Assembly: GCA_029266495.1 (NCBI GenBank)
Contig: JAQSWS010000007.1
Span: 28,532 to 92,531 of the forward strand
Direction: 5' to 3'
DNA: 64,000 nt
From: Rariglobus sp.
Lineage (GTDB): Bacteria > Verrucomicrobiota > Verrucomicrobiia > Opitutales > Opitutaceae
This document shows positions 24,807 through 32,783 of this stretch, piece after piece. The first letter of the stretch is position 1, and every line of letters begins with the position of its first letter. The notes below the pieces were generated by a model, which saw nothing but the letters and a program-made list of their open reading frames with translations, did no database searches and had not been told where the DNA came from. Position numbers and translations under genes: made by a program.

Positions 24807-27800
24807 ATGAACGCCCCCCGTGCGTCATCCTTGCTTTCACCCTCCCCGCTCCCGGCTGCCCGTCGCGCAGATAACCGGCGCTCCGGCTTCGCGCTCCTGA
24901 TCACCATCACGCTGCTGGCGTTCCTCGTCCTGCTGCTGGTGTCCCTGGCCTCCCTCACCCGGGTCGAAACCCAGGTCGCCGCCAACAACCAGCAGATCTC
25001 CCAAGCCCGTCAAAACGCGCTCATGGCGCTCAACGTCGCGATCGGCCAGCTTCAGAAATACGCCGGCGCCGACCAACGCACCACCGCCCGCGCCGACCTC
25101 GACGGCAACCTCGCCAATGTCACGAACCAGAACGGACGCTGGCTCGGCGTCTACGGCAGCGCGGTCGCCGCCAGCTATGCCGACACGCCTCTGCAGGTTT
25201 CCGACAAGCTCGCGGCCGCTTACGACGCCGCCGACCCTCTTCTCAAAAAGGGCTCCCAGGCGCGATTGCTCAACTGGCTCGTCAGCGGAAACGAAAACAC
25301 CGCGTTCAATCCCGCCACCGACGTGGCCGCCGACGGACATATCACCGCCGCGCCCGCTTCATTTGCGTTCACCCCCGCCAGCACGGTTGATCTCACCACG
25401 GTTTCAACCAGCCCCGCCGCGAGCGCAACCCAGGCCCTCCTCGTCGGGCCCAATTCCGTCACCGCCCCGAGCGACTACGTCGCCGCCCCGCTCCGTTCCA
25501 TCGCGGTGGCTCCTTCACAAATTCCCGGAGCGGCCCCGGCCGGCGGCGACATCAACATCGGTCGTTACGCCTGGTGGGTGGGTGACGAAGGCGCCAAGGC
25601 CCGCATCAACCTCTCGGCTTCCACCGTCACCCAACCCGCGCACGCGTTCGTCGCCGCCCAGCGCACCGCGGTCGAACTCGTCGATGGCGTCAACGCGGTG
25701 GGCAGCACCGCGGCGTTCGCCACCGGTCAGTTGATCGGACCCGCCGCGTATGATCCGTCCTCTTCGACGATCCCCCGCCTGCTGAGCGGCGCTCAACTGC
25801 CGATGTTGTCGTCGGCCCACGCCACCGCGCTGGAGACCGCCCGCAAATTCCGCTTCCACGACCTCACCGCCGCGTCCCAATCCGTCCTGAGCGACACCTA
25901 CGCCGGAGGCCTGAAAAAAGACCTCTCCGCCGTGCTCGCCACGGGCGCCCCGGCTCCGGCCGATACGGACTACCTGTTCACCCCGGCGTCCACCGCCGCC
26001 CGGGATATCTACGGCGTGCCCACGTGGGGAAAACTTCGCTCCTTCGTCCGCCCGCCATCGACCGGCACCGCCCTCATCGAACCCCGCCTGCCGTCCACCA
26101 CCGACGTCGGCGTGTATCCAATTATAACCTACGTAGCCGCGGGTTTCCAATACGTTAATCAGGGCGGCTCCCTCCGCCTCGCGATGTTCCCCGTCGTCGT
26201 GTTGTGGAATCCCTACACCGCCCCGATCAAGGGCGGCACCTATGAGGTCGGCATCAATTCCCTAGGCGGACGGTTTCAACTGCAAAGCCGCATCGGAACC
26301 GGCCCCTGGGTGGCGAAGGAAACCCGCAACCTCTCGAACGGCCTCCAGCTCCAGGGCACCGGCACGGCCAAGAGCTACCTCAGGTTTCAAATCGACGCGA
26401 CCGCCACCAGCCTCCTTCCCGGCGAAAGCCGCATCTTTGCCCTGCAAGGATCCCAAAGCGGTGGAAACTACACCCTCGCCGGCGGCGCCCCCGCCAACGT
26501 CCTCACCCCCGGCCTGAATATTCTGGGCCACGTGTTCGCTTCCGACGAAGGTGCCGCCGTGGCCCCCGGCGAGACGGATTTCCGCGTGGCCGGCGACGGC
26601 TCCCAGCACGTGCCCACGTATGGCGGCAACTTCCGCAACGAAATGTGCGCCTACCTCGGACAAGTCAGCACCGTGCCTCCCGTCGGCCCGGAAATGCCCC
26701 AGGCCGGCAAACCGTGGTATCAAGCGGCCGCGCTCGTCGCCATGTCGGGCACGCCCGCCAGCCCCCTGCTGCAAGAAAGCGTCCCCAATGGCGTCACCGG
26801 CGCAGGCCTCTGGGGCGTTTCACTCCAGATGTCGTTCGGCAACCGCGTGCGCTGGATCGCAAACAACAACGTGCGCGCCCCGTTCATGAGCAAGACGGGC
26901 ATGCCCGGAACACGGGCGATGATTTCAAAGCAGGGCAAGGACACCTGGTTTCAACTCTTCAGCTTCGATCCCAGCCCCGACGGCCGCGCCTCCTCCTCCA
27001 CCGCCTCGTCGACCACCAGCGGACTCGACGTAAATCCCACCACCGACGAACCGATCGACAGCATTCTCTTCGAGCTGCGCCCTTCCGACCAACCCCTCCT
27101 TTCACTCGGCCAGCTGCAACACGCCAACCTCTCGTGGCACCAGGACATCCCCGCCTACCCGCTCGGCAACAGCCTCGCCGACATGTTTCATCTCAACCCC
27201 AACAAAACCGATCGCGATCGCCTCTACCGGACCGCCGGCTCCTCGGGTTCCTCCCCGCCCATCAACCTGATCGGCGGACAATACGACATCTCCTACCTCC
27301 TCAACCGCGCTCTGTGGGACCGCTACTTTGTCTCCACCGTGCCCCACGCCGGCACCGGCACCAGCAGCGACACCAACACGACCGGCATCCCCGACCTCCT
27401 GCCCAACTCCCGGCTCATCCACGACCGCTCCGCCGACCTCCGTGACACCGACAAAGCCGCCGCCCACCTCCTCCTGAACGGAGGCTTCAACATCAACTCC
27501 ACCTCCGAACAAGCCTGGCGCGCCGTCCTCGGCGGCATCAACCGCCTCGAATACGATCCCGAAGACGCCGCCGCCGCCCCGGGCACACCCCTCAACGCGG
27601 CCCTGCCCCGATTTGCCAGACCTCCCGTCGCTCCCGCCTACGACTCATCGAAGACCGACTGGGCCTTCAAAGGTTATCGCCAGCTCACCGAGGAACAGAT
27701 CGCACAGCTCGCCCGGGAGATCGTCCGCGAAGTGCGCAATCGAGGCCCGTTCATCTCACTCGCGGATTTCGTGAACCGCCGCCTGAAGGACAATCCCGCG

Positions 27801-28355
27801 TCGACCACGCACGGAACCTCGCCGCTGCTGAGATCGGACGAAACGCTGAAAGGCCCGCTGCAAGCCGCCATCGATGCCACCACCAGCGGCAGCGCCTCGA
27901 TCAACAACCATCACGGCACCGCGCCTTTCAATTCAGCCATGAACTCCGACGCCACCGACGACGATCAACTCGACGCCGATGGCCTGGTCGGCGGCCGCGT
28001 CGCGAACTCCACCACCCTTTCCGTGCCGCCCATCGGATCCAAGTCCGCCTTCGCCCCGCAATTCCTCACCCAGGCCGACGTGCTCTCCAGCATCGGCAGC
28101 GGCCTCTCGGCACGCTCCGACACCTTCACCATCCGCACCTACGGCGATGTGCTGAACCCCGTCACCGGCGACATCAGCGGCCGCGCCTGGTGCGAAGCCG
28201 TCGTCCAACGCGTCGTCGAACCCGTGCGCCGCAAGAACAACACGGCAACCGATCCCGACTACAACGAACCGGCCGCCGGCACCGCTGCTCAACCCGACTT
28301 CGGCCGGCGCTTTCAAATCATTTCCTTCCGATGGCTTTCCTCCAACGATATCTAG
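24807..28355 (+). CDS. Verru_Chthon cassette protein A-like protein
   Basis: The protein has 1182 residues from ATG 24807 (MNAPRASSLLSPSPLPAARR). Its N-terminus is pseudopilin-like: basic residues, then GFALLITITLLAFLVLLLVS and a helix with TRVETQVAANNQQISQARQN. A long secreted body follows, with YAWWVGDEGAKARINLSAST and repeated PLLS/LADFVNRR-type segments. This is the architecture I know from Verru_Chthon cassette protein A (TIGR02600), which is thought to be handled by a type II/IV pilus-like export system. The usual partner proteins B-D with prepilin N-termini are not beside it here. A LacI-type operator lies upstream. The assignment rests on recollection of the family. Confidence 0.7.
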   Translation: MNAPRASSLLSPSPLPAARRADNRRSGFALLITITLLAFLVLLLVSLASLTRVETQVAANNQQISQARQNALMALNVAIGQLQKYAGADQRTTARADLDGNLANVTNQNGRWLGVYGSAVAASYADTPLQVSDKLAAAYDAADPLLKKGSQARLLNWLVSGNENTAFNPATDVAADGHITAAPASFAFTPASTVDLTTVSTSPAASATQALLVGPNSVTAPSDYVAAPLRSIAVAPSQIPGAAPAGGDINIGRYAWWVGDEGAKARINLSASTVTQPAHAFVAAQRTAVELVDGVNAVGSTAAFATGQLIGPAAYDPSSSTIPRLLSGAQLPMLSSAHATALETARKFRFHDLTAASQSVLSDTYAGGLKKDLSAVLATGAPAPADTDYLFTPASTAARDIYGVPTWGKLRSFVRPPSTGTALIEPRLPSTTDVGVYPIITYVAAGFQYVNQGGSLRLAMFPVVVLWNPYTAPIKGGTYEVGINSLGGRFQLQSRIGTGPWVAKETRNLSNGLQLQGTGTAKSYLRFQIDATATSLLPGESRIFALQGSQSGGNYTLAGGAPANVLTPGLNILGHVFASDEGAAVAPGETDFRVAGDGSQHVPTYGGNFRNEMCAYLGQVSTVPPVGPEMPQAGKPWYQAAALVAMSGTPASPLLQESVPNGVTGAGLWGVSLQMSFGNRVRWIANNNVRAPFMSKTGMPGTRAMISKQGKDTWFQLFSFDPSPDGRASSSTASSTTSGLDVNPTTDEPIDSILFELRPSDQPLLSLGQLQHANLSWHQDIPAYPLGNSLADMFHLNPNKTDRDRLYRTAGSSGSSPPINLIGGQYDISYLLNRALWDRYFVSTVPHAGTGTSSDTNTTGIPDLLPNSRLIHDRSADLRDTDKAAAHLLLNGGFNINSTSEQAWRAVLGGINRLEYDPEDAAAAPGTPLNAALPRFARPPVAPAYDSSKTDWAFKGYRQLTEEQIAQLAREIVREVRNRGPFISLADFVNRRLKDNPASTTHGTSPLLRSDETLKGPLQAAIDATTSGSASINNHHGTAPFNSAMNSDATDDDQLDADGLVGGRVANSTTLSVPPIGSKSAFAPQFLTQADVLSSIGSGLSARSDTFTIRTYGDVLNPVTGDISGRAWCEAVVQRVVEPVRRKNNTATDPDYNEPAAGTAAQPDFGRRFQIISFRWLSSNDI

Positions 28356-29173
28356 ACCGGGCCCTCGCCTCCCTGTGTAGCGCCATGCCTTCCGCCCGTT
28401 GTAGGGCCGTCGCTCGCGACGTGCCTTCCGTGATGCGAGGCACGTCGCATGCAACGGCCCTCAACCTCTCCGCGCTGATCCTCGCCTGCTGCCTTCCCGT
28501 CACCGCTCAAATCACTGCGCCCTCCGAAAAACCACAGGTCACGTTCCGCACGCTCTCGGTGGACCAAGGCGTGTCCGGCCTGTTCTACGACGATCACGGC
28601 AAACAAATCGCCCTCTCGGCCGGCGACCTGGGATTTTCCTCGCCCTATCCCTGCCCCGCCAGCGGCCTCGTCGCGCTCTACCGTGAAGTGCCTCCCGTTC
28701 CGCCCGAAGAAAAACCACGCCGTGTCCCCGTCACCGAATTCCGCCTCACCGGCGCAGGCCCTCACCTGGTTTTCTTTTCCAGCACGCGCAACCCATCCGA
28801 TCCCGCCCAGCCCCGGATCAACGCCCTGGTGGTGGATGATTCGTGGACCGTCCATCCAACCGAAACCGTGCGCATCTTCAACTTCTGCAAGACCCCCGCC
28901 GGCGTAAAATTCGCCAACCACGTCCTCGAAATCGCCCCCACCCAATCGGAAACCCGCCCCTACCCCGGCGGCCAGCAAGCGTGGTTGAAAGCCGCCGTTC
29001 CCGCCGAGGGCAAGTGGCAGGTCCGCATCAGCGGCCCGCAAGCCATCGTTCCCAACACCCGCTCAACGTGGGTCCTGCTCGATCTCCCACCCACCGCGGA
29101 CCAGCCCGACCGCTACCGCATCCTCGTCCGCAACCTCATCGATTTCTCGCCGGCCCCTGTCGCGAAACCATGA
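28331..29173 (+). CDS. Secreted hypothetical protein coupled to the Verru_Chthon gene
   Basis: The frame is 280 residues from ATG 28331, overlapping the preceding gene by 25 bp. ATG 28385 or ATG 28433 are possible starts, and the last gives a good signal peptide (ATALNLSALILACCLPVTAQ). The N-terminal stretch before it is encoded by an inserted palindrome (28403-28461). The mature part has beta-rich sequence without known motifs (VTFRTLSVDQGVSGLFYDDH, ADQPDRYRILVRNLIDF). It is followed directly, through an ATGA overlap, by the TIM-barrel gene, so it belongs to the same operon. Its function is unknown. Confidence 0.65.
   Translation: MAFLQRYLDRALASLCSAMPSARCRAVARDVPSVMRGTSHATALNLSALILACCLPVTAQITAPSEKPQVTFRTLSVDQGVSGLFYDDHGKQIALSAGDLGFSSPYPCPASGLVALYREVPPVPPEEKPRRVPVTEFRLTGAGPHLVFFSSTRNPSDPAQPRINALVVDDSWTVHPTETVRIFNFCKTPAGVKFANHVLEIAPTQSETRPYPGGQQAWLKAAVPAEGKWQVRISGPQAIVPNTRSTWVLLDLPPTADQPDRYRILVRNLIDFSPAPVAKP
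28403..28461. repeat. 24-bp inverted repeat inside the 5' end of a gene
   Basis: Arms 28403-28426 and 28438-28461 (starting AGGGCCGT and ending ACGGCCCT) match at 21 of 24 positions around an 11-bp loop. It lies in frame in the N-terminal region of the 28331-29173 gene and encodes SARCRAVARDVPSVMRGTSH-like residues. It looks like a mobile intergenic palindrome captured by a gene. Confidence 0.75.
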
Positions 29174-30369
29174 CGGTCCTCCTCTGCCGCCCGGCTGCGT
29201 TGCTCGCCCTCGCGCTCGTTCCCTGCCTCGCGGCCACGGAGCCCGATTCTCCTCCTCCCGCTTGGACGCCGTCCGGCGTATGGGCCGACCCCGCCTTCTT
29301 CCCCCTCGCCGTCTGGGTCCAAAGCCCTTCGCGCGCGCAGGCCTATCGCGCCGCCGGCATCAACACCTACGCCGGCCTGTGGGATGGTCCCACCGAGGAA
29401 CAACTCACCACCCTCAAACAGGCCGGGCTCTTCGCCATCTGCGACCAAAACGCCGTCGGCCTCCGGCACCTCGCCGACCCGGCCATCATTGCCTGGATGC
29501 ACGGCGACGAACCCAACAACGCCCAATCGTTGCCGGACAACAAAGGCTACGGCCCACCGATCCCGCCCGCGACGATCGTCGCCAGCTACGCCCGCCTCCG
29601 TCGCGCCGATCCGTCGCGTCCCGTCCTGCTCAACCTCGGGCAGGGCGTCGCCTGGGACAACTGGCACGGCCGCGGCGTGCGCACCCGCCACCCCGAGGAT
29701 TATCCCGGCTACCTCAAGGGCTGCGACATCGCCTCCTTCGACATCTACCCGGCCAACGCCACGCACCCCGAGGTCGCCGGCAAACTCCACCTCGTCGCCG
29801 ACGGCGTCACTCGCCTCGCGCGCTGGACCGACGAACAAAAACCCGTGTGGACCTGCATCGAAACCACCCGCTTCAACAACGAAGGCCAAAAGCCCACGCC
29901 CGTCCAGGTGCGCGCCGAAGTCTGGCAGGCGCTCATCGCCGGCGCGCGCGGACTCATCTACTTCGTCCACCAATTCAAACCGGTCTTCCGCGAAGCCGCC
30001 CTGCTCGACGACGCCGAAATGACCGCCACCGTCACCGCGCTGAACCAGCAGATCACCGCGCTCGCGCCCGTGCTCAACAGCCCCGCGCTCCGCGACGCCG
30101 CCACCGTGCGCGTCGTCAACCCCTCCGTTCCCATGGCGTTCACCGCGCGACGCCACGACCAGGCGATCCACCTCTTCGCCGCCGCCTCTCGCGACGGCGA
30201 AACCGCGGCGACATTCACGGTGCACGGCCTCACCGGCGAGCACCGCGTCGAGGTCCTCGGCGAAAACCGCACCCTCACCGCCCGCGACGGCGTCTTCACC
30301 GACCGCTTCACCTCTTGGGATGTGCACCTCTACCGGATCTCCACGGCGACCGTGGCCGCGACCCGGTGA
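29170..30369 (+). CDS. Secreted TIM-barrel glycoside-hydrolase-like protein
   Basis: The protein has 399 residues with a signal peptide (MTVLLCRPAALLALALVPCL). The body reads like a beta/alpha barrel glycosidase: FPLAVWVQSPSRAQAYRAAG and INTYAGLWDG, AIIAWMHGDEPNN with a candidate catalytic Glu, SFDIYPAN, and VWTCIETTRF with a second Glu, about 110 residues apart. A small C-terminal beta domain (HRVEVLGENRTLTARDG) follows. No family number can be given from sight; GH2/GH42-like catalytic geometry is a guess. It is translationally coupled (ATGA) to the preceding secreted protein. Confidence 0.6.
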   Translation: MTVLLCRPAALLALALVPCLAATEPDSPPPAWTPSGVWADPAFFPLAVWVQSPSRAQAYRAAGINTYAGLWDGPTEEQLTTLKQAGLFAICDQNAVGLRHLADPAIIAWMHGDEPNNAQSLPDNKGYGPPIPPATIVASYARLRRADPSRPVLLNLGQGVAWDNWHGRGVRTRHPEDYPGYLKGCDIASFDIYPANATHPEVAGKLHLVADGVTRLARWTDEQKPVWTCIETTRFNNEGQKPTPVQVRAEVWQALIAGARGLIYFVHQFKPVFREAALLDDAEMTATVTALNQQITALAPVLNSPALRDAATVRVVNPSVPMAFTARRHDQAIHLFAAASRDGETAATFTVHGLTGEHRVEVLGENRTLTARDGVFTDRFTSWDVHLYRISTATVAATR

Positions 30370-30460
30370 GGTCCTGCGGGCAAGAACGGGATTTATATTC
30401 AGTGAGATGCGGGTCGCAGGTTGTGCGAAGCGATTCCGATTCGACCGGCGTTTCCAGACA

Positions 30461-30560
30461 TAGCCGAGCTGAATCAGGTGGAACGCGTTGCGGCAAAGCT
30501 CCGCCCAAACCAGCGCGTTGAGGTCAACGCGCTCCACCTGTGAAGCGTTCAGTTCGGCTA
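30461..30560. repeat. About 100-bp imperfect inverted repeat with nested hairpin
   Basis: TAGCCGAGCTGAA (30461-30473) and CAGGTGGAACGCGTTG (30475-30490) have near-complements CAACGCGCTCCACCTG (30525-30540) and TTCAGTTCGGCTA (30548-30560), each with one mismatch. A second, competing hairpin AGCGCGTTGA / TCAACGCGCT lies at 30512-30533. It lies between two convergent genes and is followed by a run of Ts on the plus strand (CAGTTTTTAT), so it may also stop transcription. Confidence 0.7.
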
Positions 30561-30588
30561 CAGTTTTTATCTAAACGGCTCTAACGCC

Positions 30589-31935
30589 CTATCGGTGCTG
30601 GCGGCGCGTGGCCACACGTCCGCCGCCATATTCGAATGCTCCGATGTCGGGGTGCGCATCACGGGGCACCTCATCGATATCGAGCACCGGCGCGAGCGTC
30701 GCCGATCCGGCATCACGCGCCTTGCTGCCCGCGATCAGCATAAAATTGAAGCCGGCGTAATTCACGAAATGCTCCTCCGGATTCGTGCTCACCAGATTGT
30801 GATCCTCCGTGCCGATGTCCTTCGCGTTGGTCATCGCCCACACGAGATTGTTGCGCACGGTGTTTCCGGTCGAAGGACTCTTGTTCTTGTGCGCGGTCAC
30901 CTTCAGCCATGGGGCGATATCATGGCCGTTGATGGGATTTTTGATGACCGTGTTATTCACGATGCGACAATTGCGCGCCCCATAAAAAGCGATGCCCTGA
31001 TATTGGTCGGTCACCACGAGGTTGTTTTCGACCGTCCAATTTTCAAAGAAGCCATCGAAACACCCGATCCCTTGCATCCGGCTCTTCAGCGGCTGGTCCG
31101 GATCGGTGTAACTGATGAACGTGTTGCCGCGCAGCGTGACGTTTTTGACGACGCCCGAGCCCACCTTCTCGCCGCCGCGTCCGCCGCTCCAGCTCTGAAA
31201 GCCATCGTCGTGATTGGCGTCCACCGCAAAGGCGTTCTTCACGAGGTTGTAGTCGTAGACGGTGTCGTCCGACAGTCCGCGAATGCCGTCCGCTGAAAAG
31301 TTCGCGATCGTGTTGCGCGAGACGCGCGAACCGACGCACTCGCGATTTAAAACAATCCCGTGATTGATCGCCGAAATCCGGTTGTTCCGGAGCGTCGTCG
31401 CCGGAGCAAAGGACGTGATCCCTCCGCATGCGCGCGCCAGCCAGTCCTCTTTCGTCCACCCGGCAATGCTGCCCGCCGAATAAAGATCGCAGTCTTCGAG
31501 GGTGATCGCGCGGCTGCTGGCGTTGATTTTGACGAGGATGACTTTCCCCGGTGCGCCGGAGATCTCGGGACTGATCCTGAGGCCGGATGCGATCCAGTGG
31601 GCCGCGTTGTCAAACGTGAGCGAACGGAGTCCCGGTTTGTGCCCAGGCTGCGCCGTGATTGTCACCGCGCCATCCGCCTTGCCCTTGACCACCGGCTCCC
31701 CGTGATAGCCATCGCGTAAATAAATCACATCGCCGGCGGCGAACGTTTTGCCGGCGGTGAAAACCGCCTCCAGCGTGCTCCACGGCCGGGCGGATGTGCC
31801 CGGATTGGCCATGTCGCCGGACGCAGGGTCGACGTAATAACCGGCCGCCGAAACGACCGGGACGACCCACCGGATCGCGAGGGCCACCAGGCAAGCCAGG
31901 CGCATCAATTGGAGAGAGCGAAGGGGAATGTGCAT
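30589..31935 (-). CDS. Secreted right-handed beta-helix protein (paralogue 2)
   Basis: The protein has 448 residues with a signal peptide (LMRLACLVALAIRWVVPVVS). The body starts YYVDPASGDMANPGTSARPW and has many short beta-helix rungs such as NTVIKNPINGHD, WTVENNLVVTDQYQGIAFYG and NHDDGFQSWSGG. This is the architecture of right-handed parallel beta-helix enzymes such as polysaccharide lyase family 6 and alginate/pectate-type lyases. The family cannot be fixed by sight. It is very similar along its whole length to the N-terminal part of the 671-residue protein at 32780-34795. It is third in a minus-strand run of three related genes. Confidence 0.75.
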   Translation of the reverse strand: MHIPLRSLQLMRLACLVALAIRWVVPVVSAAGYYVDPASGDMANPGTSARPWSTLEAVFTAGKTFAAGDVIYLRDGYHGEPVVKGKADGAVTITAQPGHKPGLRSLTFDNAAHWIASGLRISPEISGAPGKVILVKINASSRAITLEDCDLYSAGSIAGWTKEDWLARACGGITSFAPATTLRNNRISAINHGIVLNRECVGSRVSRNTIANFSADGIRGLSDDTVYDYNLVKNAFAVDANHDDGFQSWSGGRGGEKVGSGVVKNVTLRGNTFISYTDPDQPLKSRMQGIGCFDGFFENWTVENNLVVTDQYQGIAFYGARNCRIVNNTVIKNPINGHDIAPWLKVTAHKNKSPSTGNTVRNNLVWAMTNAKDIGTEDHNLVSTNPEEHFVNYAGFNFMLIAGSKARDAGSATLAPVLDIDEVPRDAHPDIGAFEYGGGRVATRRQHR

Positions 31936-31991
31936 AAAATGGATATGGCAACGAAGACCGCCACGGAAAAAGTCGCCATGGCGTCCGCTGC

Positions 31992-32783
31992 CTAACGCCC
32001 GATCGCGCCGGCCCAGCTGGTGGCGACCATGAACTCATCGCCGGACATCAACCGGCTGCCCTTGAACTCCACGCGGTCGAACGTGCCGACGTCGATGTTG
32101 CGCAACAGGGCGGATGGCGTGGCGGGCGGATTCGGACCCGGCTCGGGGTTCACAAACAGATCCACCTCGTCGTTGTTTGCACCGGAGGTGAATTGGATGC
32201 GCACGACGAGCAGGGTCGTCTGGTTCTGGGTGATCGCCGTGTCGCTCGCCGCGACCATTGTCCCCTTCGCCACCGCCCATTGCGGCGCCGGGCCCGTGTC
32301 GCCGATCGTCAGCTTGATGCCGCCCCCCGCGCTCGCTCCCGCCAGGTTGACCGCACCGATCAACGCCCCCGTCGCATCCGCCCCGTCGGCGCGCAGCAGC
32401 ACGCCGACCCACAGCGTCGTGCCGGCTTTGCCCAGACGGTAAACGTCGTCACCGTCGAGCACCCGGTAGTCCGGCGGCATCGCACTGGGATTGATCGACC
32501 GGGCGGCCACCCGATTACTCGTGAACCGCAGGGCATTTCCCAGCCCGCGGATCGCCTCCGTGGAGAGACCGGGGGCGATCACGTCGTTGCTGCTGCTCCA
32601 CGTCGCGCCCGTCCAGCCGAAGTCCGAGGCGGAATCGGGGGCCGACTTGATCGTGGCGGCAGGCGCATAATCGAACGGCTCACAGGCAATCGGCCCGCTG
32701 TAGTCGAAGGTGTCGCCGCTTTCCTCGTTGGCGTTCAGCGAAAAGGCGGCCGATGCGAATAAAAGAGCCGTGATAGTTTTCAT
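31992..32783 (-). CDS. Secreted C-terminal module split from a beta-helix protein
   Basis: The protein has 263 residues and its own signal peptide (MKTITALLFASAAFSLNANE). The rest (ACEPFDYAPAATIKSA, SASDFGWTGATWSSSNDVI, DEVDLFVNPEPGPNPP, VEFKGSRLMSGDEFMVAT) is nearly the same as the last about 235 residues of the 671-residue protein upstream. It looks like a jelly-roll, LamG-like binding module. The function is probably carbohydrate or surface binding. The ATG overlaps the stop of the larger gene by 4 bp, so they are one transcript. Confidence 0.7.
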   Translation of the reverse strand: MKTITALLFASAAFSLNANEESGDTFDYSGPIACEPFDYAPAATIKSAPDSASDFGWTGATWSSSNDVIAPGLSTEAIRGLGNALRFTSNRVAARSINPSAMPPDYRVLDGDDVYRLGKAGTTLWVGVLLRADGADATGALIGAVNLAGASAGGGIKLTIGDTGPAPQWAVAKGTMVAASDTAITQNQTTLLVVRIQFTSGANNDEVDLFVNPEPGPNPPATPSALLRNIDVGTFDRVEFKGSRLMSGDEFMVATSWAGAIGR

